DNA of 9,400 nt from DASUFH01 sp036274645. GTDB taxonomy: Bacteria; Acidobacteriota; Terriglobia; 20CM-2-55-15. Positions 1 through 6,587 of this stretch are shown here, piece by piece. Location of the stretch: the NCBI GenBank assembly GCA_036274645.1, contig DASUFH010000084.1, forward strand, positions 1 through 9,400, read 5' to 3'. The position numbers and the translations under genes are program-made. Positions within the stretch are counted from its first letter, which is position 1, and every line of letters starts with the position of its first letter. The notes below the pieces were generated by a model. That model was not told the origin of the DNA, ran no database searches, and saw nothing but the letters and a program-made list of their open reading frames with translations.

Positions 1-163
1 TTCCATCCGCCAGAAAATTGAAGGTCCAGGGCGCAAACGCGATTCCTTCGGTGGCAACCCACCGTCCAGTGATCGCCGCATCGATCCGGTACGGTCCGTA
101 TCCGGCTCCGAGGACAGCGACGCCCAACACCAGTGACAAGACGAGTATGATCGCAGTTTTCAT
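1..163 (-). CDS. Small secreted protein, N-terminal part (cut by window edge)
   Basis: This is a minus-strand reading frame open from an ATG at 163-161 to the window edge, giving 54 codons without a stop. A strong Shine-Dalgarno AGGAGG sits 5 nt upstream of the ATG, which fixes the start. The protein opens with a classical signal peptide: M-K, a hydrophobic run at about residues 5-20 (IILVLSLVLGVAVLGA), then a small-residue cleavage region. The mature part begins with ITGRWVATEG and then WTFNFLADG. This resembles the beta-strand opening of small exported acidobacterial proteins (pattern 'GxW...TFxFxxDG') that I know from memory. It is probably periplasmic or secreted; function unknown. No promoter was convincing upstream. 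It is divergent from the kinase gene. Confidence 0.8.
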   Translation of the reverse strand, partial: MKTAIILVLSLVLGVAVLGAGYGPYRIDAAITGRWVATEGIAFAPWTFNFLADG

Positions 164-227
164 GAAGCCTCCTTTGCTTGTGCTATGTGTGCAGCATCAG
201 GAACGGCCGGAAGCATTTTGAGCCCCC

Positions 228-340
228 GTCTGCCTGTAGGGGCGGTCTATGACCGCCCGGCGTTTCGGGGTGGATCCTTGTGAAATCAAGCGCTTCCCGC
301 GGAAACGGCGGGCGGTCATAGACCGCCCCTACAAGCAGAC
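228..340. repeat. Pair of REP-like palindromes in inverted orientation
   Basis: Arm 228-266 and arm 302-340 are reverse complements over 39 nt with only two mismatches, separated by 35 nt. Each arm contains its own hairpin: GGGCGGTC at 240-247, loop TAT, GACCGCCC at 251-258, with the mirror copy in the right arm. The unit, with GTAGGGG before the palindrome, looks like a bacterial REP/BIME-type dispersed repeat. A third, degenerate copy occurs at 3353-3380. As RNA the whole pair could fold into one long hairpin. It has no coding content and no adjacent transposase. Confidence 0.85.
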
Positions 341-434
341 AGGACGCAATTCGGACGCCATTTGAACAAGGGCGGGGGGCTTAGCATTCCAGGGACGCTG
401 AGCCCGGGAGGGATTTCTCCGGGTAATTGGCGGC

Positions 435-461
435 TTGAGCTCTGAAACGGTCTACTATAAG
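435..461 (+). promoter_or_regulatory. Possible sigma-70-type promoter for the kinase gene
   Basis: TTGAGC (435-440) and TATAAG (456-461) form a candidate -35/-10 pair ahead of the kinase gene, but the spacer is only 15 nt. An overlapping hexamer, TACTAT at 453-458, is the alternative -10. The start codon lies about 30 nt downstream of the expected transcription start, leaving room for the Shine-Dalgarno at 483-487. Weak call, from base pattern only. Confidence 0.3.
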
Positions 462-499
462 GCGTCATTTTTTCCACCTGTAAGGAGATCGGCCGGTTC

Positions 500-3280
500 A
501 TGGCGATTGACGCCGAACGATTACGCCGGATTCGAGAGTTGTTCGAGGGGGCGCTGCCGCTCGACCCGGAATCCCGTCGCGCGTTTCTCGACGCCGAGTG
601 CGCGGACGCCGGATTGCGCGCAGAAGTCGAAGCGGTGCTCGAAGCGGATGACGGCCAGAATCTGGGTATCGAAGATCTGACGCCTCCGATGTCCCAATTT
701 CGGGCCGGCGACACGGTTGGGCCGTATTCCATCGTCGAACGTGTCGGCGTTGGAGGGATCGGGGAAGTCTACCGGGCTCGGGACTCCAGGCTCGACAAGG
801 ACGTGGCCATCAAGGTCCTGACGCGGGAGTTTTCCGCCGATGCCGAACGGTTCGCCCGGTTTCGCGCGGAGGCGCGGACGCTGGCCGCGCTCAACCATCC
901 ACACATCGTGGCCATTCATTACGCGGGAGAGTTCGAAGGCTCCTGGTTTCTCGTCATGGAGTTCGTGGAGGGGGAAACCCTGGCGGGACGATTGAAACGG
1001 GGCCCGGCGCCACTCCGGGACGCTCTCCGCATGGCCGCCGAGATCGCCGAAGCGCTCGAGGCGGCGCATGAGCACGAAAAGAGGATTGTCCATCGCGATC
1101 TGAAACCGGCCAACGTCATGATTGCGGAGAATGGCGTGAAGGTGCTCGATTTCGGTCTCTCCCAACCCCTTCGGGAGGATCGGCCGGCCGACGGCAACGG
1201 GACGCGCGCTTCGGATCGGTCCACCAATTCCCGGCGGGTCGAGGGGACTCCGCCATACATGTCGCCCGAGCAGTTGCGGGGTCAGGCGCCCCATCGTTCC
1301 TCGGACGTGTGGGCGTTCGGATGCGTGTTGTACGAAATGCTGGCGGGCCGGCCCGCGTTCAACGGTTCGGGAGCGGATCTGCTGGCGGAGATCATGAAAG
1401 GATCTCCCGACTGGAGCCTGCTGCCGGCGGAAACACCCGAAGCGATCCGGCGCCTGCTCGTCCGGTGTCTCGCAAAGGATCGGAAAAGCCGGTTGCGGGA
1501 CATCGGAGATGCCCGCCTCGAAATCGAGGAGGCTCTGGCCGAGCTCGATCGCGGCCCGGTTGCGGAGCTTCCCGAAAGAACCGGCGCGTCGACTACGGGA
1601 TCGCGCCGGGTTCCCTCGCGTGGAGCCGGGCTGCTGGCGCTGGCGGCTTCGCTTGTGGTGGTTGCGGCCGTGATCGCCATGTTCCGGCCCGCGCCGTCCG
1701 CGCCCCCGAGTTACCGGCAGATTTCGTTCAGGCGCGGCACGATCTGGCGGGCGCGCTTCTCCCCGGACAATCGGACGGTGCTCTACAGCGCGACCTGGAA
1801 CGGCGGTCCCATCGAAACGTATTCGACCCGTGGCGATGGCGCGTCCACCCGGTCGGAGTTTTCCGGGGCGGATCTGCTGGCGGTTTCGTCATCCGATGAA
1901 CTGGCGATATTGCGGAATCCCACGTACATGTGGTGGTTCATTAGCAGTGGCACGCTCGCGAGCGCGCCGCTCGGGGGCGGCGCGCCGCGTGAACTGCTCG
2001 ACGACGTTCAGGAGGCCGACTGGGCGCCCGACGGGAAAAGCCTGGCGGTGACCCGCTTCGTCGGCGCGGGGAACCGGCTGGAATACCCGATGGGCAAAAT
2101 GCTGTACGAGACCTCCGGCTACATCAGTTCCCCGCGTGTTTCACCCGGCGGAGATCAGGTTGCGTTTCTCGATCACCGGATTCAGAGCGATAACCGCGGC
2201 TGGGTTGCCGTGGTCGATCGCAACGGAAAGAAAGTGGACCTGTCGGGAGAATGGGGCGCGGTCGAAGGGCTCGCCTGGTCGCCGAAGGGCGATGAAATCT
2301 GGTTCAGCGCCAACCGCGCCGGAGAATCGTCCGCGATATACGCCGTGGATCTCGGAGGCGCGGAGCGCCTGGTTGCCCGGGCGCCCGGAAACTGGGTGCT
2401 CGAAGATGTCGCGCGTGACGGGAGAGCGCTGGTCGCCGCGAGTCCGATCACGGCGACGATGCGGGGACTCGGCCCGCCGGAATCGGCCGAGCGGGATCTG
2501 TCATGGCTCGACTTTGCCGGTCTGGTCGATCTCTCGCCCGATGGATCCACCTACGTTTTCACCCACTGGGGAGAAGGCAGCGGCGCCAACTACACCACGT
2601 ATCTGGGGCGAACGGATGGCTCGGGCGCGATCCGGCTGGGTGAAGGCGCCGGCCTGGCTCTTTCTTCCGACGGGCGATGGGTGCTGACGCTGCGATTGAG
2701 CGACCGGAAACTCGTGCTCCTGCCGACCGGTCCAGGCGAGGCCCGGACACTGGAGGTTCCGGGCATTGAGGAATTCGGTTTTCGAGGCGCCTGGTTCCCG
2801 GATGGTGAGCGAATTCTCTTCGCCGGGCGCGCGCCGGGCCACGCCATGCGTTCCTACGTGGCCGCCATCAGTGGCGCCGCGCCTCCCCGGCCGGTGACCC
2901 CGGAAGGCGTCACCGCCAGCGGTATCTCGCCCGACGGCCAGATGATTGTCGGTTTCGATCCGGATGGAGTCGCCGCGCTGTATCCGCTGAAGGGCGGAAC
3001 CCCACAGCCCATTTTCAGCCTGGATCCGTACGATCGCATCGTGGGATGGGGAGAGGATGGCCACACACTGCACCTTGCCCGCTATGGCGAAGGTGAATTG
3101 CAGGTGGCGCGCCTGGACACGTTCAGCGGCTATCGTGAAACCATACGGCGGATCCATCTGGCCGATACGGCCGGGATCACCTGGCCGCCCGAAGTCCTGA
3201 TATCGCCCGATGGACGGAACATGGTGTATCAGGTGACGCGCACGCTCTCGACGTTGTACATGGTCGAGGGACTGCGCTGA
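500..3280 (+). CDS. Membrane Ser/Thr protein kinase with C-terminal TolB/WD40-like propeller
   Basis: This encodes a 926-residue Hanks-type kinase that should phosphorylate Ser/Thr on cytoplasmic targets. Residues 1-52 form a helical leader of the 'RLRRIRELFEGAL...RAFLDAEC' type found before acidobacterial kinase domains. The kinase domain (about 76-350) has the Gly loop GVGGIGEVY (83-91), the ATP-anchoring Lys105 in VAIK, Glu124 of helix C, the catalytic HRDLKPAN (198-205, Asp200), DFG (217-219), the activation-segment end PPYMSPEQ (251-258), and SSDVWAFG with Asp269. All key residues are present, so it should be active, and the HRD makes it an RD kinase. One transmembrane helix follows (about 376-395) after basic residues. 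The remaining ~530 residues carry repeated 'FSPDN', 'APDGK', 'SPGGD', 'SPKGD', 'SPDG' turns, typical of TolB/PD40 propeller blades and probably periplasmic. AGGAG lies 12 nt before the ATG, a little far. The ligand is unknown. The gene appears monocistronic and is bracketed by REP-like repeats. Confidence 0.95.
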   Translation: MAIDAERLRRIRELFEGALPLDPESRRAFLDAECADAGLRAEVEAVLEADDGQNLGIEDLTPPMSQFRAGDTVGPYSIVERVGVGGIGEVYRARDSRLDKDVAIKVLTREFSADAERFARFRAEARTLAALNHPHIVAIHYAGEFEGSWFLVMEFVEGETLAGRLKRGPAPLRDALRMAAEIAEALEAAHEHEKRIVHRDLKPANVMIAENGVKVLDFGLSQPLREDRPADGNGTRASDRSTNSRRVEGTPPYMSPEQLRGQAPHRSSDVWAFGCVLYEMLAGRPAFNGSGADLLAEIMKGSPDWSLLPAETPEAIRRLLVRCLAKDRKSRLRDIGDARLEIEEALAELDRGPVAELPERTGASTTGSRRVPSRGAGLLALAASLVVVAAVIAMFRPAPSAPPSYRQISFRRGTIWRARFSPDNRTVLYSATWNGGPIETYSTRGDGASTRSEFSGADLLAVSSSDELAILRNPTYMWWFISSGTLASAPLGGGAPRELLDDVQEADWAPDGKSLAVTRFVGAGNRLEYPMGKMLYETSGYISSPRVSPGGDQVAFLDHRIQSDNRGWVAVVDRNGKKVDLSGEWGAVEGLAWSPKGDEIWFSANRAGESSAIYAVDLGGAERLVARAPGNWVLEDVARDGRALVAASPITATMRGLGPPESAERDLSWLDFAGLVDLSPDGSTYVFTHWGEGSGANYTTYLGRTDGSGAIRLGEGAGLALSSDGRWVLTLRLSDRKLVLLPTGPGEARTLEVPGIEEFGFRGAWFPDGERILFAGRAPGHAMRSYVAAISGAAPPRPVTPEGVTASGISPDGQMIVGFDPDGVAALYPLKGGTPQPIFSLDPYDRIVGWGEDGHTLHLARYGEGELQVARLDTFSGYRETIRRIHLADTAGITWPPEVLISPDGRNMVYQVTRTLSTLYMVEGLR

Positions 3281-3352
3281 CGTCTCGTTTGTCTGCAGCG
3301 CTTCCTGATGACGCGGACCCGCTTGACGATGTTTCGCCGTCCGCATCTGCAT

Positions 3353-3380
3353 CTGCTGTAGGGGCCGTCTATGACCGCCC
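3353..3380 (+). repeat. Solo degenerate copy of the REP-like repeat
   Basis: It matches the left arm of the 228-340 element (TCTGC, TGTAGGGG, then the CCGTCTATGACCGCCC palindrome) in the same orientation. It has one missing base after TCTGC and a G-to-C change at 3366 that breaks one pair of the hairpin stem. It starts 73 nt after the kinase stop codon, so the kinase gene has copies of this repeat on both sides. Confidence 0.75.
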
Positions 3381-3578
3381 ACGATCTTTAAGCGTGAACG
3401 AATTGGAATCCAGGCGGGAACGCTCCTTCTTGCATATCCGTTTCATTAACCCAAGGACTCATTGACCAGTAAGCCAATGGGTCATTGGGCGGTTTAGCCA
3501 GGTCCATTACACAGCGGACATCAGGCAGCGCACAATGGACAACGAGGGAAGGGAAGGGGGCGCGGGAGCGTTGTGCTC

Positions 3579-3606
3579 TTCTGAGCAACCCGAGACGCGT
3601 TATACT
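3579..3606 (+). promoter_or_regulatory. Likely lpxD promoter, near-leaderless
   Basis: TATACT at 3601-3606 is a good -10 hexamer. The -35 candidate TTCTGA (3579-3584, 16-nt spacer) is poor. Transcription would start around 3613, only about 11 nt before the GTG start of lpxD. The ten bases TATACTTCGC are identical to those at the promoter of the Cys-rich gene (5939-5948). Confidence 0.5.
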
Positions 3607-3623
3607 TCGCCCGTGGTGATGAC

Positions 3624-4646
3624 GTGAAGCTTGGAGAAATCGCGTCGACGTTAGGATGTGTCCTTTCCGGCGACGCCGGACTGGAAATCATCGGCGTCAT
3701 GGGAATCGAAGAGGCCGGCTCCGGTCATCTTACTTTTGTCTCCAATCCGAAATATGCCTCCAGGGCCCGCACAACGGAAGCCTCCGCGGTGATCGTGCCG
3801 CTGGATTTTCCGGCCATTACTCCTGCGACGCTCCGGCACGCGAATCCGTATCTGATCTTTGCGAAGGCGATTGAACTGTTCTATCGGGCGCCGTCGTCGC
3901 TGCCGGGAGTTGATCCGGGAGCGCGCATTGCGCCGACGGCCAGGATCGGGCGCAACGCGTCGATCGCGCCTTTTGTGACCATCGATGAGGACGTCGAGAT
4001 CGGCGCGAATGCGGTGATTCACCCGTTCGTCCATATTGCCACCGGCGCGCGAATCGGCGATGACTTCAAGGCCTACGCGCACGTGTCGGTTCGCGAGCAC
4101 TGCCGGATCGGGAATCGAGTGACGCTGCAGGACGGCGCCAAAATCGGAACCGATGGATTCGGCTACGCCAGGCAGGAAGACGGTTCCTACTACAAGATCG
4201 TTCAGTCCGGTGTCGTGGTGTTGGAGGACGATGTGGAGGTGGGCGCCAATGCGACCATCGACCGGGCCTCCATCGGCGAAACGCGTATTCGCGCCGGCGC
4301 CAAGATCGATAATCTGGTTCAGGTCGGGCACGGCTGCGCCGTTGGCGAAAACACACTGCTTTGCGCGCAGGTCGGTCTGGGCGGGAGTTCAAAGATCGGG
4401 CGCGACGTGATTCTCACCGGGCAGGTAGGCGTGGCGGGTCATCTTACCGTGGGCGATCGCGTGGTCGCGACGGCGCAGTCGGGTATTCCCAATTCGGTGG
4501 ATGCGGGCCAGATGATCTCGGGTTATCCGGCCATCGACAACCGGCTCTGGCTCAAATGTTCCGCCATCTTCAAGCGGCTGCCCGAACTGCTCAAGCGCGT
4601 CGAGGCGCTCGAAAAAGGTTCCGGGGGGTCGTCTACGGCCGGATAG
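3624..4646 (+). CDS. lpxD: UDP-3-O-acylglucosamine N-acyltransferase LpxD
   Basis: LpxD catalyses the third step of lipid A synthesis: transfer of a hydroxyacyl chain from acyl carrier protein to the 2-amino group of UDP-3-O-acyl-glucosamine, in the cytoplasm. The 340 residues match the usual family length. The N-terminal uridine-binding domain (1-95) carries the family pattern MKLGEIA, 'GIEEAGSGHLTFVSNPKY' and 'NPYLIFAKAIELFY'. A left-handed beta-helix of hexapeptide repeats (about 100-290, e.g. ARIAPTARIG, DVEIGANAVI) follows, including the family signature GTDGFGYA (176-182). His236 in VQVGH corresponds to the catalytic His239 of the E. coli enzyme, and His273 in AGHL to His276. A C-terminal helix (LPELLKRVEALEK) ends the protein. 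The start is GTG with only a weak GGTGA 4 nt upstream. xerC follows 3 nt after the stop, so the two are likely co-transcribed. It implies an LPS-bearing outer membrane. Confidence 0.96.
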   Translation: MKLGEIASTLGCVLSGDAGLEIIGVMGIEEAGSGHLTFVSNPKYASRARTTEASAVIVPLDFPAITPATLRHANPYLIFAKAIELFYRAPSSLPGVDPGARIAPTARIGRNASIAPFVTIDEDVEIGANAVIHPFVHIATGARIGDDFKAYAHVSVREHCRIGNRVTLQDGAKIGTDGFGYARQEDGSYYKIVQSGVVVLEDDVEVGANATIDRASIGETRIRAGAKIDNLVQVGHGCAVGENTLLCAQVGLGGSSKIGRDVILTGQVGVAGHLTVGDRVVATAQSGIPNSVDAGQMISGYPAIDNRLWLKCSAIFKRLPELLKRVEALEKGSGGSSTAG

Positions 4647-4649
4647 TCC

Positions 4650-5558
4650 ATGGACGCGCACATTGACGCGTTCATTGAATCGCTCAAGAACAAAGCCGCG
4701 TCGGAACACACGATCGCCAGCTACAGCGCCGATCTGGCCGATTTTGCGCGGTTCGTCGAGGGACGAAAAACCGCGATCGCCGAAGTAGACCACGTGTTTA
4801 TTCGCGATTTTCTGTCGCACCTGTACGTGTCCCGCCAGCTCTCGAAGACCTCTGTCGCGCGCAAACTGGCCTGCCTGCGCACGTTTTTCAAATTCATGAC
4901 CCGGGAGGGCCGCATCGGCGTCAACCCGGCGGCGCTGGTCGCGTCGCCTCGGCTGCCGCGGAAACTTCCGGCGTACCTGGATGAAGGGGAAGCGGCGCTC
5001 ATGGTGGAGATGCCTCAGGGCGCCGGACTGGCGGCGGCGCGGGACCGGGCGATTCTGGAACTGCTGTACGGCTGCGGATTGCGGGTCAGTGAACTGGTCG
5101 GCTTGAGCGACGGCCATATCGATATCGCCGACGGCGTGCTGCGCGTGCTGGGCAAAGGCCGGAAAGAGCGCATCGTACCCTTCGGCGCGTACGCGGCCCG
5201 CGCCATCACGGACTACATCGAGGCGCGCGACCGCGAGGGTCTGGCCAAACCGGACGAGCGCGGAAATGTGCCGGTCTTTGTCAGTGTGCGAGGAAGACGT
5301 CTCAGCGCGCGAGATGTCCAGCGCATGATCGCGCGTTTGCGCCTGGGTCTGAAAACCGCCCGCCGGGTCACGCCGCATACGTTGCGTCACAGTTTCGCCA
5401 CGCATCTGCTGGAGCACGGCGCGGATTTGCGCAGCATTCAGGAGTTGCTGGGACACCAGAATCTGTCCGCGACGCAGAAGTACACCCACGTCAGCGTTCA
5501 ACACCTGAAGCACGAATACGAAAAAGCCCATCCCAAGGCCAGAGGGGACGAAAGTTGA
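4650..5558 (+). CDS. xerC: Tyrosine recombinase XerC/XerD
   Basis: This is a site-specific tyrosine recombinase of 302 residues, the usual Xer size, which together with a partner resolves chromosome dimers at dif sites during division. The N-terminal SAM-like core-binding domain spans about 1-90 (HTIASYSADLADFARFV, VARKLACLRTFFKFM). The catalytic domain has the full set of active-site residues: Arg145 in GCGLRVSEL, Lys169 in GKGRKER, His243 and Arg246 in HTLRHSFATH, His269 in GHQN, and the nucleophile Tyr278 in KYTH. It is therefore intact. XerC is preferred over XerD from the sequence feel and the placement after a housekeeping gene; the two are hard to tell apart by eye. The ATG is 3 nt after the lpxD stop with no clear Shine-Dalgarno, so translation is probably coupled. 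Nothing nearby suggests an integron, phage or other mobile-element integrase. Confidence 0.9.
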   Translation: MDAHIDAFIESLKNKAASEHTIASYSADLADFARFVEGRKTAIAEVDHVFIRDFLSHLYVSRQLSKTSVARKLACLRTFFKFMTREGRIGVNPAALVASPRLPRKLPAYLDEGEAALMVEMPQGAGLAAARDRAILELLYGCGLRVSELVGLSDGHIDIADGVLRVLGKGRKERIVPFGAYAARAITDYIEARDREGLAKPDERGNVPVFVSVRGRRLSARDVQRMIARLRLGLKTARRVTPHTLRHSFATHLLEHGADLRSIQELLGHQNLSATQKYTHVSVQHLKHEYEKAHPKARGDES

Positions 5559-5589
5559 GGAGCGCAATAGAGGCAGGGGAACGAGGGAC

Positions 5590-5621
5590 CGCATCAGGCT
5601 GAAGCGCACACGCCTGATGCG
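5590..5621. terminator. Hairpin between convergent xerC and rpsU
   Basis: There is a perfect 10-bp inverted repeat: CGCATCAGGC at 5590-5599 and GCCTGATGCG at 5612-5621, with a 12-nt loop. It lies between two convergent genes, 31 nt after the xerC stop and 38 nt after the rpsU stop on the other strand. No T-run follows on either strand, so it is not a textbook intrinsic terminator. A bidirectional terminator or 3'-end stabilising hairpin is the best guess. Confidence 0.5.
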
Positions 5622-5659
5622 AATCCCGTGAGTGTCTCGGAAGTTGTCGTCGGTCGGCT

Positions 5660-5860
5660 CTACTCGGCGGGTTCCCGGCGAACCTTCTTGCGGCTGCGCT
5701 TGCGCGCCAGCGCCTGCTTGATCCGTTTCTTTTCCCCGGGTTTCAGGTAGAACGAGTGTCGCTTGACTTCCTTGATGATGTCTTCCTGCTGTACCTTGCG
5801 TTTGAAACGCCGTAACGCGTTTTCAATCGACTCACCGTCCTGAATGCGAACTTCTGCCAC
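5660..5860 (-). CDS. rpsU: Small-subunit ribosomal protein S21
   Basis: S21 is a small basic protein of the 30S subunit that lies near the 3' end of 16S rRNA and helps translation initiation. The 66 residues are the normal size. The start MAEVRIQDGESIENALRR, then FKRKVQQEDIIKEVKRH, is the conserved S21 core, followed by a Lys/Arg-rich tail (KKRIKQALARKRSRKKVRR). The start is a GTG at 5860-5858, which gives the conserved N-terminus. A purine-rich GGGGTGG lies 8 nt upstream. The same frame stays open to 6031, but that extension is not S21-like and passes through the promoter. The stop is TAG, useful evidence that TAG means stop in this organism. A good promoter lies just upstream. Confidence 0.97.
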   Translation of the reverse strand: MAEVRIQDGESIENALRRFKRKVQQEDIIKEVKRHSFYLKPGEKKRIKQALARKRSRKKVRREPAE

Positions 5861-5899
5861 TATCCCATCCACCCCTTTCCGGCGAAAAATCAGCCCTGG

Positions 5900-5929
5900 A
5901 TTATCCCTGAGGGCGAAAAGCAAAGTCAA
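5900..5929 (-). promoter_or_regulatory. rpsU promoter (minus strand)
   Basis: Read on the minus strand, TTGACT (5929-5924) and GATAAT (5905-5900) are separated by 18 nt, a close fit to the sigma-70 consensus and the best promoter in the window. Transcription would start near 5893, giving a leader of about 32 nt that includes the purine-rich ribosome site. It is back to back with the plus-strand -10 at 5939-5944. Confidence 0.7.
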
Positions 5930-5938
5930 ACGCTGTGC

Positions 5939-5948
5939 TATACTTCGC
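5939..5948 (+). promoter_or_regulatory. -10 element of the Cys-rich gene, near-leaderless
   Basis: TATACT (5939-5944) ends 10 nt before the ATG at 5955, so the mRNA would begin 3-5 nt before the start codon. No Shine-Dalgarno and no clear -35 are present. The ten bases TATACTTCGC repeat exactly the lpxD promoter at 3601-3610, which supports a real shared signal. Confidence 0.5.
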
Positions 5949-5954
5949 GCCAGT

Positions 5955-6587
5955 ATGCCCCGCTGCCCGCTATGCTCCACGCGTTCCGCCAAGCGCTTTT
6001 GTCCCGCCAAGGAAACGTCGATTTGCGCCATCTGCTGCGGCGAAAAACGTGAAGTCGAGATTGATTGCCCGTCGGGTTGCCCGCACCTTCAGGCCGGCCG
6101 GGCATACGAAGCGGAGAAGATTCCGCCGGTCCATGTGCACGCGCCCGAGGGGGCCCGGTACGATCAGCTTTTTCTGGCCCGGTACGCCGCCCTGATCCAT
6201 GCGCTGAGCTACGCTGCGGCGCTCGAACGAAAGAACTTTCCGGAACTGGTGGACGCCGACGCGCTCGAGACCTACAAGGCGTTGCAGGCCACGATGAAGA
6301 CCCTGGAGAGCGGCATTTACTACGAATCGTTGCCGGAGGGGGCGGCCCGCATGGCGCTGTTCCGGCGGTTGAAGGCGACCCTCGATGAAGTGATGGCGCC
6401 GCGTCCGGAGCCGGGTTACCACGCGTTGCGCGCCTCCGAAGCGATTGAGGTTCTGGGGTTTCTGATCTTTTCGGCGTCGCTTGAGGCGGGTCCGCGTCCG
6501 CGGAGCCGCCGCTATCTGGACTGGGTCTCCAGTCATATTGCGCCCGCACAGACCGGGGAAGAACCCAGCCGCATCGTTCTTCCGTGA
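5955..6587 (+). CDS. Cys-rich putative metal-binding protein of unknown function
   Basis: This 210-residue protein has an N-terminal Cys cluster and a helical remainder. Cys4 and Cys7 (CPLC), Cys16, Cys24, Cys27 and Cys28 (CAICCG), Cys38 and Cys42 (CPSGC) plus His44 look like one or two zinc or other metal sites. The rest (about 65-190) is probably all-helical, rich in Ala, Leu and Glu, with no membrane segment. I recall similar 'ICxxCCGxKREVEIDCPxxC' proteins as conserved hypotheticals in Acidobacteria, but cannot name a family or function. The start was chosen at ATG 5955 because the Cys motif begins at once and the -10 element lies 10 nt before. The frame is open back to 5844, but that part overlaps the rpsU leader and promoter. 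Its stop overlaps the glycosyltransferase start by 4 nt (GTGA), so the two are translationally coupled. Confidence 0.85.
   Translation: MPRCPLCSTRSAKRFCPAKETSICAICCGEKREVEIDCPSGCPHLQAGRAYEAEKIPPVHVHAPEGARYDQLFLARYAALIHALSYAAALERKNFPELVDADALETYKALQATMKTLESGIYYESLPEGAARMALFRRLKATLDEVMAPRPEPGYHALRASEAIEVLGFLIFSASLEAGPRPRSRRYLDWVSSHIAPAQTGEEPSRIVLP

Larger units (their letters stand above)
164..499. other. Intergenic region with inverted REP-like repeats
   Basis: This 336-bp gap lies between the divergent small secreted protein gene and the kinase gene. It holds the Shine-Dalgarno of the minus gene (about 169-174), a large inverted repeat (228-340), a possible kinase promoter (435-461) and the kinase Shine-Dalgarno (483-487). 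I see no credible coding frame. The minus-strand frame covering 316-732 runs into the kinase and is a shadow. Confidence 0.7.
3281..3623. other. Intergenic region between kinase gene and lpxD
   Basis: This 343-bp stretch has no credible gene. It holds a solo REP-like repeat (3353-3380), a short perfect inverted repeat CCATTGG-like (CCAATG at 3474-3479, loop GGT, CATTGG at 3483-3488), and the presumed lpxD promoter at its right end. A 66-codon minus-strand frame at 3388-3588 has no recognisable motif and no good start site, so I left it out. Base composition is less GC-rich around 3400-3500 than in the flanking genes. Confidence 0.6.

Noticed and set aside
228..340. CRISPR array or insertion sequence
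   Set aside because: There are only two arms in inverted orientation, not regularly spaced direct repeats, and no transposase frame lies between or beside them.
521..1294. Long minus-strand open frame opposite the kinase domain
   Set aside because: The plus strand encodes an intact kinase with every conserved motif; the antisense product shows no known pattern.
3388..3588. 66-codon minus-strand frame between the kinase gene and lpxD
   Set aside because: It has no motif, no good ribosome site, overlaps the lpxD promoter region, and its composition looks non-coding.
4389..5609. Long minus-strand open frame (406 codons) opposite xerC and the end of lpxD
   Set aside because: xerC on the plus strand has all six catalytic residues and lpxD its catalytic His; the minus frame is a GC-rich shadow with no recognisable domain and many Arg/Gln-rich runs.
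5559..5659. A dif-like site next to xerC
   Set aside because: The only palindrome here (5590-5621) has a 12-nt spacer and 10-bp arms; dif sites have a 6-bp centre and different arm sequences. It fits a terminator between convergent genes better.
5844..5954. Upstream extension of the Cys-rich protein frame
   Set aside because: It overlaps the rpsU start and both promoters; the Cys motif starts directly at the ATG at 5955, right after a -10 element.
5861..6031. Upstream extension of the rpsU frame
   Set aside because: S21 proteins begin at MAEVRI; the extension would run through the rpsU promoter and into the divergent gene. The GTG at 5860 gives the family length.
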